From NCBI RefSeq assembly GCF_021532655.1, contig NZ_JAKGAS010000014.1, forward strand, positions 1 to 64,000: DNA of 64,000 nucleotides, written 5' to 3'. This DNA comes from Paraglaciecola algarum (lineage in GTDB: Bacteria; Pseudomonadota; Gammaproteobacteria; Enterobacterales; Alteromonadaceae). This document shows positions 8,861-19,900 of the stretch, piece by piece (within the stretch, counting starts at the first letter, position 1; every line of letters begins with the position of its first letter). Under the pieces are notes generated by a model. It was not told the origin of the DNA and did no database searches. It saw nothing but the letters and a program-made list of their open reading frames with translations. A program made the position numbers and the translations under genes.

Positions 8861-9802
8861 TTACTGATACATGGATTCAAAATTAGGGATATTATTTTCC
8901 CAAATTGGAACGCCCTTACCTATATATTCTCGAACAGCGTCAAAAAATAGTCGAGTTCTAACGGGTAAATCCCTATGTGGGTAAATGGCATATAGATGCC
9001 TAAATTCTGGCAGTTTAATGTGGGTTAAAATAGGGGTTAATAAGCCTTGTTTTACCTCATCTGCGACTAAAAATGCAGGGGATACAAAATACGCGTTGCC
9101 GGTTAGTATTTTTAACATCAACAGATCACCATCATTCGCTCGATACGCAGTGGTCATAGGCACTTGTACTTCTTTCCCATCATTATTTATATAGGTAATT
9201 TCATTTACCCGTAAGGTGTTGCTTGAATAACAGGCTGCGGGTAATTTGGCTAATTCTTCTATAGTGTTAGGTTCACCATAGGTGCGAATAAAGCTAGGTG
9301 TCGCCAGTATCACCAATCGGTTTCTGGCAATGGGACGTGAAATTAAGTTAGATACCTTAGGTTCACCTACGCGAAACGCCAAATCAAACCCTTCACCCAC
9401 TATATCCACCATGCGATCTTCAGAACGTAATTCTACTTCTACTTGAGGAAATCTTTGTTGAAAATCATTTATAACAGGTTGTAAATAGCGCCTAGCAATA
9501 ATGGATGAACTAGTAATTTTGAGTAATCCTTTGGGCTCAGTATGATAATTTTCGGCGACTTGTAATGTCTCACCTAATAAAAATCGAAGTTCGGTCGCTT
9601 TTTTTATCATTTCTGCACCGGCTGCAGTCAAAGAGAAGGTGCGGGTTGAGCGATTTAAAAGCCTTACACCTAGTTCTTCCTCTAATCTATTGATTTGTTT
9701 AGAAACAACAGAACGATCAATATTGCGTATTTCGGCAACTTTAGCAAAATTACCGAGTTCCACTACATCTAGAAACATCATCAAACGGCTAGTTGTATCC
9801 AC
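8861..9802 (-). CDS. LysR-family transcriptional regulator next to efflux operon
   Basis: A 313-residue LTTR: an N-terminal winged helix-turn-helix (FAKVAEIRNIDRSVVSKQIN, about residues 18-37, followed by LGVRLLNRSTRTFSLTAAG) and a C-terminal effector-binding domain. It reads away from the RND efflux operon with 121 bases between the two ATGs, which contain a 33-base palindrome. The layout implies it controls that operon, as MexT controls mexEF-oprN in Pseudomonas; homology to MexT specifically is not claimed. Confidence 0.92.
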   Translation of the reverse strand: MDTTSRLMMFLDVVELGNFAKVAEIRNIDRSVVSKQINRLEEELGVRLLNRSTRTFSLTAAGAEMIKKATELRFLLGETLQVAENYHTEPKGLLKITSSSIIARRYLQPVINDFQQRFPQVEVELRSEDRMVDIVGEGFDLAFRVGEPKVSNLISRPIARNRLVILATPSFIRTYGEPNTIEELAKLPAACYSSNTLRVNEITYINNDGKEVQVPMTTAYRANDGDLLMLKILTGNAYFVSPAFLVADEVKQGLLTPILTHIKLPEFRHLYAIYPHRDLPVRTRLFFDAVREYIGKGVPIWENNIPNFESMYQ

Positions 9803-9818
9803 AATATTACTCTTCTAA

Positions 9819-9851
9819 AATTTATTGGTGCCATTTTAGCACTAATAAATT
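9819..9851. promoter_or_regulatory. 33-bp palindrome, probable LysR operator
   Basis: The arms aatttattggtgc (9819-9831) and gcactaataaatt (9839-9851) are inverted repeats with one mismatch around a 7-base spacer. It lies 16 bases before the LysR start and 73 bases before the efflux adaptor start. Its position between a divergent LysR gene and its neighbour, and its dyad symmetry, fit an LTTR binding site. Confidence 0.6.
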
Positions 9852-9923
9852 GTAAATTTGTGGGTATTTCTTCTCATTAATTACCTTTATTATCGCCCCA
9901 ATTAAATTTGCAGGGATATATTC

Positions 9924-11108
9924 ATGTTATTCAACAATTACAGTAAAACTTTTATCTTAGGTGCACTAATAACCACCTTGGTGGCTTGTAGTGATACGGC
10001 AGAACAAGCTAAAGCACCCGTTCAAAAACCTTTAACCCCTATTGATGTTGCCCAAGTGGTGTATAAACCTGTGCAAACTTGGTTTACTTACACCACACGA
10101 TTAGAGGCACCACAACAAGTTGCGCTTAAACCACGTGTTTCAGGTGTTGTAGATACAATTGAGTTTGTTGAAGGACAAAAAGTTAAACAAGGTGACCTCT
10201 TATTTAGCTTAGATCCTCGCCCATTTGTGGCTGAAGTTGAACGCCTGCAAGCACAAGTTATGAGTGCTTATGCAGAGCACAAACAGGCGCAAAGTGAAGC
10301 GGCCCGAGCTGTGCGATTACGTAAACGTGATGCTATTTCTTCTGAAGAAGCCGAATCAAGAGCGACTACTGTTAAAAAGAGCAAAGCACAAATTGAAGGG
10401 TTAAAAGCGCAACTAGTGGTTGCACAATTAAATTTAGAGTTCAGTAAAATTACTGCACCAATCGATGGCGTGATCTCGCGCGCAGAGATCACCAAAGGCA
10501 ATACAGTCAACGCTAATCAAAGCACCTTAACGACTATCGTCTCTGATCAAAAAATGTATGCGTATTTTGATATTGATGAACGTACTTGGAATCGCCATTT
10601 TGAGCAGGTTCAAGTCAGCAATAATCTGCCCGTTGTTATGCAGTTAGTTGGTGCAGATAAATATGCTCATCAAGGACGTGTAGATTTTATTGATAATCAA
10701 ATCAATACCTCTACGGGAACATTACGTGTTCGTGCCACCTTTGATGATATTGAAAATAAATTACGAAGTGGCGCATTTGCCCGTATTCGTATTGCTAGTC
10801 AAGAAGCTAAGCAACAAGTGTTAATTCCTGAAAGAGCCATAGGCACAGATTTAAAAAATAGTTTTGTGTTAGTGGTGGATGAGCAAAATACTCTGCAATA
10901 TCGTTTAATTACTTTAGGTGACCGGTATGGTGAGTTTCGTGCCATCACATCAGGGTTACAAGCAAGCGATACCATAGCCGTTAATGGCCCTGCTAGAGTA
11001 GGACCGGGAATGCCAATCGCCCCACGTAATACCCAGTTAAATATCGATACCGTAGCACTCACCTTAGGTGCGCAGGTGGATCAACCTTTATTAACAGCTA
11101 AGCAATAA
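9924..11108 (+). CDS. RND efflux periplasmic adaptor subunit, lipoprotein
   Basis: Membrane fusion protein linking an RND pump to an outer-membrane channel. It has a lipoprotein signal ending LVAC, the lipoyl-like halves around ALKPRVSGVVDTIEFVEGQKV and LNLEFSKITAPIDGVISR, an alpha-hairpin between them (about residues 95-170), and a beta-barrel and membrane-proximal domain to the end. At 394 residues it is a normal AcrA/MexE-type length. The pump gene begins 9 bases after its stop, so the two are cotranscribed. Confidence 0.95.
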   Translation: MLFNNYSKTFILGALITTLVACSDTAEQAKAPVQKPLTPIDVAQVVYKPVQTWFTYTTRLEAPQQVALKPRVSGVVDTIEFVEGQKVKQGDLLFSLDPRPFVAEVERLQAQVMSAYAEHKQAQSEAARAVRLRKRDAISSEEAESRATTVKKSKAQIEGLKAQLVVAQLNLEFSKITAPIDGVISRAEITKGNTVNANQSTLTTIVSDQKMYAYFDIDERTWNRHFEQVQVSNNLPVVMQLVGADKYAHQGRVDFIDNQINTSTGTLRVRATFDDIENKLRSGAFARIRIASQEAKQQVLIPERAIGTDLKNSFVLVVDEQNTLQYRLITLGDRYGEFRAITSGLQASDTIAVNGPARVGPGMPIAPRNTQLNIDTVALTLGAQVDQPLLTAKQ

Positions 11109-11117
11109 GAGCGGTTT

Positions 11118-14100
11118 ATGAACTTTTCGCATTTTTTTATAAAACGGCCCATATTTGCTGCCGTATTATCATTGGTTATATTAATTGGTGGCGCAATTTC
11201 CTTGTTTCAATTGCCGATCAGTGAATATCCAGAAGTGGTGCCTCCTACTGTAGTCGTGACTGCAAATTACCCAGGCGCCAACCCAAAAGTTATTTCTGAA
11301 ACCGTTGCCACGCCACTAGAGCAAGAAATCAACGGTGTTGAAAACATGTTGTATATGTCTTCACAAGCCACCAGTGATGGCAGAATGACATTAACAGTGA
11401 CTTTTGCACTAGGAACTGACTTAGATGAAGCGCAAGTACGAGTACAAAATCGAGTAAACAGTGCGGTACCGCGCCTACCTCAAGAAGTACAGCGTTTAGG
11501 GGTGGTAGCTAAAAAAGCGTCGCCTAACTTAACTATGGTGGTGCACTTATTCTCACCAGATAAAAGTAGAGAAACCGATTATTTATCAAATTACGCTGAC
11601 TTATACGTAAAAGACCAAATTGCCCGTATTGGCGGTGTGGGTGAAGTACGTGTGTTTGGTGGTGGTAAATATTCTATGCGAGTTTGGTTGAATCCGGATG
11701 CGTTAGCCGCCCGTCAATTAACTGCTTCAGATGTAGTAAACTCATTACGGGAACAAAACCAACAAGTAGCGGCTGGCTCTTTGGGGGCTCAACCTTCGTC
11801 ACAAGCAGCACAATTCCAAGTGTTACTAAACGTGAAAGGTCGTTTAAGTAGCATAGAAGAATTTGAAAAAGTGATTATTAAAGTCACTGCTGACGGTGCA
11901 ATCACCCGTCTTGAAGATATTGCTAGAGTAGAAATTGGCCAAGATAATTATGCGTTACGCTCATTATTAAATGGCCAAGATGCGGTGGCCATGCCGGTCT
12001 TTCAACGTCCAGGTTCCAACGCCATAGAATTATCAGACCAAGTTCGCGCGACTATGGAAAGTTTATCAAAATCTTTCCCTGCCGATGTAGCTTACGACAT
12101 AGTTTATGATCCAACTGTATTTGTGCGCGGCTCTATCGAAGCGGTTATCGCTACCTTGCTCGAAGCCATTGCTCTAGTGGTAATAGTGGTGATTGTGTTT
12201 TTACAAACTTGGCGCGCGTCTATTATCCCGTTAATTGCAGTGCCTGTTTCGTTAATTGGTACTTTTGCGGTCATGCAGTGGTTAGGCGTGAGTATTAACA
12301 CCTTATCCTTATTTGGGTTAGTGTTGGCCATAGGTATAGTGGTGGATGATGCCATAGTTGTGGTGGAAAACGTTGAGCGAAATATTGAAAAAGGTTTGTC
12401 TCCATATGAAGCGACTAAGGTTGCTATGACAGAAGTAACTGGGCCAATTATTGCTATTGCTTTAGTGCTATTAGCTGTATTTATTCCTACTGCGTTTATT
12501 ACTGGATTAACCGGGCAGTTTTATAAACAGTTTGCTTTAACTATTACTATTTCTACTGTCATATCGGCATTCAACTCTTTAACCTTGTCGCCGGCTTTAT
12601 CAGCAATATTGTTAAAACCCCATGGTGCCAAACCCGACTTTTTAACACGAGTTTTAAACTCTATATTTGGCCGATTTTTGTTTAAACCTTTTAACCGTTT
12701 ATTCGAAAAAGGGTCACTGGCTTATCAAAATTCAATTAAAAAATTAATCCGATTTAGCATCATTGTCAGTGTTGTTTACTTTGCTTTGTTAGGTACAACT
12801 GCAGGTTTATTTAATGCGGTGCCTGGTGGATTTATTCCGGCTCAAGACAAACAATATTTAGTGTCTATTGCTCAATTGCCTGATGCTTCTAGCTTAGATA
12901 GAACAGAAGACGTAGTGAAGCAAATGTCTGAAATCGCATTACAGGTGCCTGGTGTGGCAAATATCGTTGGGTTTCCTGGTTTGTCTGTAAATGGGTTTAC
13001 CAATAGTCCGAACAGCGCGGTAATTTTTACACCGCTCAAAGACTTTTCAGAGCGCCAAGGTCCACACTTGTCGGCGGCAGCTATTGCTGGTGAATTGAAT
13101 AAACGTTTTTCGGTGATTGATGAAGCTTTTGTTGCGGTTTTCCCGCCACCACCAATTTTAGGTTTAGGCACAACCGGGGGCTTTAAATTACAACTTGAAG
13201 ATAGAGCAAATCAAGGGTTTGAAACTTTATTTAACTCTTTACAAACCGTGATAAAAGAAGCGAATCAACGTCCAGAGTTAATGGGTTTATTCTCTAGTTT
13301 TCGGATCCAAGTACCACAAATGGATATTGATATCGATCGCGAACAAGCCATGTTACAGGGAATATCTTTAAGCCAAGTCTTTGATACTTTACAAATTTAT
13401 TTAGGCTCAGTGTATGTGAATGATTTCAATATGTTTGGCCGAACTTATCAAGTGAATGCCCAAGCAGATGCCGAATATAGATTAGATGCCAAACAGATCT
13501 TAAATTTAAAGGTGCGTAATGCAAATGGCGACATGGTGCCGTTAGGAGCAGTGTTAAGTGCCACGCCAACTAGAGGGCCAGATCGGGTGATGCATTATAA
13601 CGGCTATCCAAGTGCTGAATTAAACGGTAGCCCAGCTATGGGTTATAGTTCAGACCAAGCACAACAAGCCATTGAGCAAGTTTTAGCCAGTAATTTACCT
13701 GATGGTATTGATTACGAATGGACCGAAGTGACCTATCAGCAAATCATTGCGGGTAATACTATGGTGTATATCTTTCCACTCGTTGTGCTCTTGGTATTTA
13801 TGGTCTTGGCTGCACAATACGAAAGTTTACGCTTACCATTGGCTATTATCTTAATTGTGCCTATGACTATATTTTCGGCTTTATTTGGGGTGTGGTTAAT
13901 TGGAGGGGATAACAATATATTCACCCAAATTGCACTCATTGTACTGGTCGCTTTGGCCTGTAAAAATGCCATATTAATGGTTGAATTTGCCAAAGAAGAA
14001 CAAGATGCAGGATTAAGTCGTTTAGATGCGATTATTCAAGCAGGTCGCACACGTTTACGTCCTATATTGATGACGTCGATAGCCTTTACTGCTGGTGTGG

Positions 14101-14327
14101 TTCCTCTAGTGCTAGCTTCGGGTGCAGGTGCTGAAATGCGTCAAGCAATGGGTGTGGCAGTATTCTCAGGCATGATAGGGGTGACATTGTTTGGTTTATT
14201 ATTTACCCCAGTGTTTTATGCCTTAGTGGCCAAGGAAACAAAGGTCAAAGACATAGACTCAAAGGCAACTAGCGAAAACCAAGCTGACCAAATAGAAGTC
14301 GCACATAAGGAGCAAACGCATGGGTAA
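11118..14327 (+). CDS. RND efflux pump permease (MexF/AcrB type)
   Basis: Proton-driven inner-membrane multidrug exporter of the HAE1 family, 1069 residues. It opens with MNFSHFFIKRPIFAAVLSLV and has the usual twelve membrane segments with two large periplasmic loops. TM4 carries the proton-relay acidic pair in GIVVDDAIVVVENVERN (about residues 405-421), and the second half has LVALACKNAILMVEFAKE. The highest similarity I recall is to MexF-like pumps. Substrates are not readable. It overlaps the outer-membrane channel gene by 8 bases. Confidence 0.96.
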   Translation: MNFSHFFIKRPIFAAVLSLVILIGGAISLFQLPISEYPEVVPPTVVVTANYPGANPKVISETVATPLEQEINGVENMLYMSSQATSDGRMTLTVTFALGTDLDEAQVRVQNRVNSAVPRLPQEVQRLGVVAKKASPNLTMVVHLFSPDKSRETDYLSNYADLYVKDQIARIGGVGEVRVFGGGKYSMRVWLNPDALAARQLTASDVVNSLREQNQQVAAGSLGAQPSSQAAQFQVLLNVKGRLSSIEEFEKVIIKVTADGAITRLEDIARVEIGQDNYALRSLLNGQDAVAMPVFQRPGSNAIELSDQVRATMESLSKSFPADVAYDIVYDPTVFVRGSIEAVIATLLEAIALVVIVVIVFLQTWRASIIPLIAVPVSLIGTFAVMQWLGVSINTLSLFGLVLAIGIVVDDAIVVVENVERNIEKGLSPYEATKVAMTEVTGPIIAIALVLLAVFIPTAFITGLTGQFYKQFALTITISTVISAFNSLTLSPALSAILLKPHGAKPDFLTRVLNSIFGRFLFKPFNRLFEKGSLAYQNSIKKLIRFSIIVSVVYFALLGTTAGLFNAVPGGFIPAQDKQYLVSIAQLPDASSLDRTEDVVKQMSEIALQVPGVANIVGFPGLSVNGFTNSPNSAVIFTPLKDFSERQGPHLSAAAIAGELNKRFSVIDEAFVAVFPPPPILGLGTTGGFKLQLEDRANQGFETLFNSLQTVIKEANQRPELMGLFSSFRIQVPQMDIDIDREQAMLQGISLSQVFDTLQIYLGSVYVNDFNMFGRTYQVNAQADAEYRLDAKQILNLKVRNANGDMVPLGAVLSATPTRGPDRVMHYNGYPSAELNGSPAMGYSSDQAQQAIEQVLASNLPDGIDYEWTEVTYQQIIAGNTMVYIFPLVVLLVFMVLAAQYESLRLPLAIILIVPMTIFSALFGVWLIGGDNNIFTQIALIVLVALACKNAILMVEFAKEEQDAGLSRLDAIIQAGRTRLRPILMTSIAFTAGVVPLVLASGAGAEMRQAMGVAVFSGMIGVTLFGLLFTPVFYALVAKETKVKDIDSKATSENQADQIEVAHKEQTHG

Positions 14328-15768
14328 GTTGAATTTATCAAAGATTAACTTTTCAATTATGAGCGATTCAATGACGAACTTTTCAATGAAAAGCACAGTT
14401 TCAGCAATCGCCTTGGCTTTAACTTTGGCTGGTTGCGCAAGCAATCAGCATTCAACAGACAATCGTTTAGCTAAAAATACATTTTTTGCTGAGCAAACAT
14501 TTGCATCTGAGCTAACTGATAGTGCTGCTAATAATCAATGGTGGACAAGTTATTCGAGTACTCAGCTAGATGGGTTTGTTGCACAGGCTTTGCAGACTAA
14601 CCGCAATTTAGCCGCTGCTCAATTGCGTTTTCAAGCGGCAATTCAACAGCTGGGATATGAAGAAGCACAATATTGGCCACAAGGTGGTTTACAAACTGAA
14701 GCAAGTCGTGAGTCTGTGTCTGGGAATATTCAAAATAGTGCCAGCTTAGGAGCTGCCATTAATTGGCAACTTGATTTATTTGGACGAATTTCGGCATTAA
14801 TTAACGCGGCACAAGCCAGTAGTTTGCAGGCTCAAGAACAAAAACATCAGCTGGCGGCGGAAGTGGTCAGCGGTGTCACTCAAAGCTTTTTCGAATGGCA
14901 AGGTAATCAATTAAAGTTACAGATCATTAATCAGCAAATTGCTGCAATCACTTCAAGTATAGATGTATTGCAAGCGAGGGTTGATGAAGGGGTTGCGTCT
15001 AAACTGGATTTAAATCGGACTTATGCTCAGTTAAATCAACAAAAAGCTTTATTACCCCAAGTTGAAACAGCCTTGTTTCAAAATAAGGCGGCATTAGCTG
15101 TATTATTAGGGCAAACGCCTGAGCAAATAGAGCTAAGCTTTGAAGCGGAACTGATTAGTCAAAATTTGACCCAACCTGTAGCCTTAATGCAACCTGAAAA
15201 GGCCCTGAGTTTTCGCCCAGAAATTAGTATCGCAAGGTATCAATTAATCCAGCAAAGCGCGCTTGCAGATGCAGCAGAAGCTGCCTTGTATCCAGATATT
15301 TCAATATCAGGCTTTGCAGGTTTACTTAATCCAATTGGTGGCAAGTTATCGAGTAATGATGATGCTTGGTCAGTTACACCTCAGCTGAATTGGTCAATTT
15401 TAAGTTGGCCTGCACTTAAAGCTCAAGCCAAAGCGCAACGCTCTTTAAACCAAGCTGTATTTGCTGATTATGAAAATACTATTATCAGTGTTATCGCCAG
15501 CTCACAAGCGGCTTTAGTTAACATGAAGCAATCAAAAACCTTGCATGAATTTGCAGACAAAAGGTTATACCATGCTCAGCAGGCACATATGCAAGCTAAG
15601 GCTATGTACGAAGAAGGGCAAATGCCTTTCTTAGATTTGTTGTCAGCTAGGCAAGATGCGTTAGTGGCACAACAAGCATCAGTTGATGCAAAAATAGCCT
15701 TTATGTTGGCTAAAATTTCCACTTATAAAGCGTTTAGTGGCGGTTGGAGTCGAACGTTAGTACAGTAA
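14320..15768 (+). CDS. Outer-membrane efflux channel, NodT/OprM family
   Basis: TolC-like trimeric channel completing the RND system. A strong AAGGAG site precedes the ATG at 14320, but the lipoprotein signal (MKSTVSAIALALTLAGC) starts at residue 23, i.e. 14386, so either a long n-region is used or an internal start is favoured. The mature protein has two OEP domains, with the NNQWWTSYSSTQLD motif near the N-terminus and LDLFGRISALINAA in the first repeat. Length 482 matches OprN/OprM. It overlaps the pump gene and so is coupled to it. Confidence 0.95.
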   Translation: MGKLNLSKINFSIMSDSMTNFSMKSTVSAIALALTLAGCASNQHSTDNRLAKNTFFAEQTFASELTDSAANNQWWTSYSSTQLDGFVAQALQTNRNLAAAQLRFQAAIQQLGYEEAQYWPQGGLQTEASRESVSGNIQNSASLGAAINWQLDLFGRISALINAAQASSLQAQEQKHQLAAEVVSGVTQSFFEWQGNQLKLQIINQQIAAITSSIDVLQARVDEGVASKLDLNRTYAQLNQQKALLPQVETALFQNKAALAVLLGQTPEQIELSFEAELISQNLTQPVALMQPEKALSFRPEISIARYQLIQQSALADAAEAALYPDISISGFAGLLNPIGGKLSSNDDAWSVTPQLNWSILSWPALKAQAKAQRSLNQAVFADYENTIISVIASSQAALVNMKQSKTLHEFADKRLYHAQQAHMQAKAMYEEGQMPFLDLLSARQDALVAQQASVDAKIAFMLAKISTYKAFSGGWSRTLVQ

Positions 15769-15812
15769 TAATTGACGTATTTTTATCTAGAAGTAAAAAA
15801 AGGTAAGTAGTT

Positions 15813-16826
15813 ATGGGTAACCTAGCCGACACAATGCAAGCGATCACATTAGCCAAAGCACAAGAAGAGTTTGTTTTGCTGAAACAATCTATCGCTACGC
15901 CCAAAAGGCAAGATAGTGAGTTATTGATCCGTGTTGAATTTGTTGGCCTTAACCCGATCGATGCAAAATTAGCCAAACAAGGCTTTGCTGATTGGCAATA
16001 TCCACACATTTTAGGCTTAGATGCTGTGGGTACTGTGGTGGATGCCCCCGTCGGTGTGAGCCCTAATATTGGTGATCAAGTGATGTGGCATGCCAATATT
16101 CAACAACAAGGCATGTTAGCAGAGTATGTGGCAGTACCGAATTTTGCTGTGTCAAAATTACCAGATGGCTTGTCGGCTGAAACTGCAGCCGCTTTGCCTT
16201 GCGCCGGCATGGCAGCCTTATTTGCTTTAGATAAGTTACAAATAAAAGAAGGTGACAACCTCTTAGTGGAAGCTGGGGCAGGAGCAGTAGGTCAGTTTGC
16301 TATTCAGTTCGCCAAACAGCGTGGAGCCATTGTTTTTACTACAGCAGCAAAAAGTACTCATAGCTATTTAAAGAAACTTGGGGCTGACGAGTGTTTTGAG
16401 CACAAAGATAAAAAGTTACTGAATAAGTTTAAAATGGCCTTAGGTCATAGTGAGTTTGATGCTGTAATCGACAGCGTAGGTGGCGACAATACTATCCGAA
16501 ATATAGAGTTATTGCGTTTTTGCGGTAAAATAGCTTGTTTAAATGGCTTGCCTGAATTACCTCCTGAGTTACTTTTTCATAAAGCCCCAGTGATTAATAT
16601 CGTATCCCTAAGTGGTGCATGGTTGACACACAGTCTATGTGCTCAACAGCATATGAGTTTTATGGGAAATTTATTAATGAATAGTGTCAATGATGGCAGT
16701 ATTAAAGCACCAGCTATTGTGCCCATAGCGTTTCAAGCCGATGCCGTTACACAAGCTTTAAAACAACAATTACAAGGAGGTTTATTCGCTAAGCAAGTAG
16801 TGCATGTTGCGAATACAATTAATTAA
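15813..16826 (+). CDS. Zinc-independent quinone oxidoreductase-like MDR dehydrogenase
   Basis: A 337-residue medium-chain dehydrogenase/reductase of the quinone-oxidoreductase branch: GroES-like N-terminal half (VEFVGLNPIDAKLAKQG, PHILGLDAVGTVVD) and a Rossmann half with the NADPH-binding VEAGAGAVGQFAIQFAKQ. The structural and catalytic zinc cysteines of alcohol dehydrogenases are missing. It starts 44 bases after the efflux channel gene, so it may belong to the operon; Pseudomonas mexS, an oxidoreductase affecting mexEF-oprN, is of the same broad family and sits next to mexT. Confidence 0.85.
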   Translation: MGNLADTMQAITLAKAQEEFVLLKQSIATPKRQDSELLIRVEFVGLNPIDAKLAKQGFADWQYPHILGLDAVGTVVDAPVGVSPNIGDQVMWHANIQQQGMLAEYVAVPNFAVSKLPDGLSAETAAALPCAGMAALFALDKLQIKEGDNLLVEAGAGAVGQFAIQFAKQRGAIVFTTAAKSTHSYLKKLGADECFEHKDKKLLNKFKMALGHSEFDAVIDSVGGDNTIRNIELLRFCGKIACLNGLPELPPELLFHKAPVINIVSLSGAWLTHSLCAQQHMSFMGNLLMNSVNDGSIKAPAIVPIAFQADAVTQALKQQLQGGLFAKQVVHVANTIN

Positions 16827-16970
16827 TTGCCCTTGAGTAATTTTCTTTCTCATTATCTTGTTATTTTAAATGTGCAATATGTTATTTATATAAAAAATTA
16901 AAAACATATCTTATGAATGTATGTTAGTTTTTGGTTAAAACCTTTAACACTAATAAGATGTGAATTAATC

Positions 16971-19900
16971 ATGCAACAAACAAACTATCGTATATTTACT
17001 CTAGGTTTACTCTGCTTTTGTATATATGCTGCGGCTTGCACAGTGCAAAAACACACAACAACAAGTACCCAAAAAACGGTCGATAATCAAGATAGAGTGG
17101 CGAAGAATATTTCGGTTGCAGAAATAGCTGGCAACAATAAAATTGCCCAGTACATGCATAGTTTTTCTGGTCGGGGAATTCAATCAGACGATTCCTTACC
17201 CACACCTGCTCAAGATACATTAAAGGGCTTTAGTTATCCTGACGATCTGGCGTTAGATCTAGTGTTATCGGAGCCTCAAGTCAATCAACCTGTATTTATT
17301 AACTTTGATCACCGCGGCCGAATGTGGGTAGTGCAATATAATCAGTATCCCTACCCAGAAGGTGTAAAGGTGGTGGACATAGATCACCATAATCGAGCTG
17401 TATTTGATAAAACACCTAAACCACCAGGTCAGGGCTTAAAAGGTGCAGATAAAATTACTATTTTTGAAGACACAAACGGTGATGGTGTATTTGATAAATC
17501 GACTGATGCTATTACGGGCTTAAACATAGCTACCAGCGTTACCCTAGGGCGTGGAAAAATATGGGTATTAACTCCACCCTATTTAGTGGCGTATCCTGAT
17601 CCTGATGGCGATGGCTTGCCAGATGGAGAGCCAGAAGTTCACTTAGATGGCTTTGGTCTGCAAGATACTCATGCCGTGGCTAATAGTCTAAGGTGGGGGC
17701 CTGATGGCTGGTTATATGGTGCTCAAGGGAGTACTACTATTTCAACGGTTAATTCCGCTGATTCAAAAAATGTACATTTTAAAGGCCAAGCCTTTTGGCG
17801 ATATCATCCTACCCTTAAAACTTTCGAAGTTTACGCAGAAGGTGGTGGCAATACATTCTATGTGGAAATAGATGACAAAGGTCGTTTTTACTCAGGCACG
17901 AATGAAGTGATACGAGGTTATTACTATAAATAGGGGGGCTATTATAAAAAGAATTGGGGAAAACATGGTGCCTTAACCAACCCCTATGCTTTAGGTTATT
18001 TAACCGGAATTCCGCTGCAAGGTAAACGTATACGATTTACCCATGCATGGATAAAATATCAAGGTGATGCCTTACCTAATCAATACAAGGATCAACTGTT
18101 TGGATTAAATCCGTTACTTAACTTTGTGCAAATAAGTCGACTTGAGGAACAAGGTTCCAGTTTTAAAGCAGTAGATGAATCAAAGGTATTAAGTAGTCAA
18201 GACCATTGGTTTCGGCCTGTAGATATAAAAGCAGGGCCAGACGGCGCGGTTTATATAGCAGATTGGTATGACAGTCGTTTATCCCATGTTGATCCTAGAG
18301 ATACTTGGAATAAAAATACTGGGCGTATTTATCGATTGCGCAGTAAACAATCCCAACCACAGGGCCAGTTTGATTTTAGTCAATATAGCATTAGTGAATT
18401 AACAACAGCGTTAAAAAGTGAAAATAAATGGTTTAGACAACAGGCCTTACGTCAGTTTGGCGATCGTAATGATGCACAAGCTATTCATGCTCTATTACCC
18501 TTATTTCGCGGAAATAATGCTCAAAATGCCTTAGAAGCCTTATGGGCTATTCATTTATCCGGTGGTTTATCTGATGATTTAGTTATCGAAGCGCTGGAGC
18601 ATAAAGACCCATATGTTCGTTTATGGGCGGTTAGGCTAGTAGGAGATAATAAACAAGCCTCAAAAATAGTGGCTGATAAACTCGTGCAATTAGCTCGTCA
18701 AGAGAGGCATCTTGAGGTAATAGGGCAGTTAGCGTCCAGTGCTAAGCGCTTAAGTGGTGAATTGGCAATACCTATCATCGCCCAACTAATTGTCAATCCA
18801 GCAAGTCAGCATGATATTGAAAATCAAATGCTAATTTGGTGGGCAATGGAGTCGAAAGCGGTAGCTTATCGCACAGCGCTACTGAAGATATTTAGTAAGC
18901 AAAATATTTGGCAATTACCTATTGTAAAAAATGTGCTCATCACTCGTTTGATGCAGCGTTATGCTTTAGCGGGGGGCATGCTTAACTACCAAACCAGTGC
19001 CGAATTATTAGCCTTATCTCCCTCAGATCAAGATTCAAAAATAATGCTGGCCGCCCTGCAACAGAGTATTCAATCTGTTGAGCTAAATTTATTGCCAGAA
19101 CAGCTTGTTTCGCAAATGCAATTACTTCAAAACAAGTTTGGTGAAGGTAAGTTATCGAATGGGATTAAACAAAAAGATCCCACTGTAATACAAGAGGCAT
19201 TAAGTATTATTGCCAAAGGTAAAGGCCAAGCTTTAGAACGTTTGTCTTATATTAAGTTAATGGGCCAAATTCAAGAGACGCAAGCCATCCCTATTTTATT
19301 AAAGTTAGTTATCGATGGGACAGAAACCACGGGCGCAAGATTTGAAGCTTTGCAAGCTTTGGGCAAATTTAATTCCGCTGAATTGGGTAGCAAGTTGGTG
19401 TCTTATTACCCCGATAAACTTCGAGCCGACCCACTTCTTAAGGACGCAGCTTTATCTCTATTCGCCACCAGAGCTGAATGGGCTAAAGCTCTACTAATTA
19501 TGGTAAATCAAACTCGGCAAGTTAAAAAAGCTGATATCCCAGATCATATTGTTCGCAAAGTTAAATTGTTGAATGATCAGGCTTTGACCCACCAAGTCGA
19601 TCAAATATGGCCGGAAGTAAGAGTGACAAATACCGATGAGAAATCGCAAGAAATCAGCAAAATTAAACAAGCGCTCGACGTTGGAAAGGGCATAGCCTCA
19701 GACGGAAAAATTGTGTTCAACCAGTATTGCGGAGCTTGTCACCAATTATTTGGTCAAGGCGGTCATTTAGGCCCTGATTTAACCGGTTATGATAGAAATA
19801 ACGTGAACAGTTTTGTGTTAAATATTGTTGATCCTAATGCCGAAATTCGTGAAGGTTATGTGTTGTATCAGGCAAAACATAAAAATGGTCAATCCCTAGT

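Noticed and set aside
11799..14000. Several minus-strand ORFs of 80-100 codons inside the RND pump gene
   Set aside because: They are antisense shadows of a strongly conserved coding frame and carry no recognisable domain.
17931..17933. Reassigned stop codons (TAG or TAA as Gln)
   Set aside because: Other genes end at TAG or TAA (lysS ends with TAG, carB with TAA), RF2 is intact and tRNA-Gln anticodons are TTG, so the code is standard.
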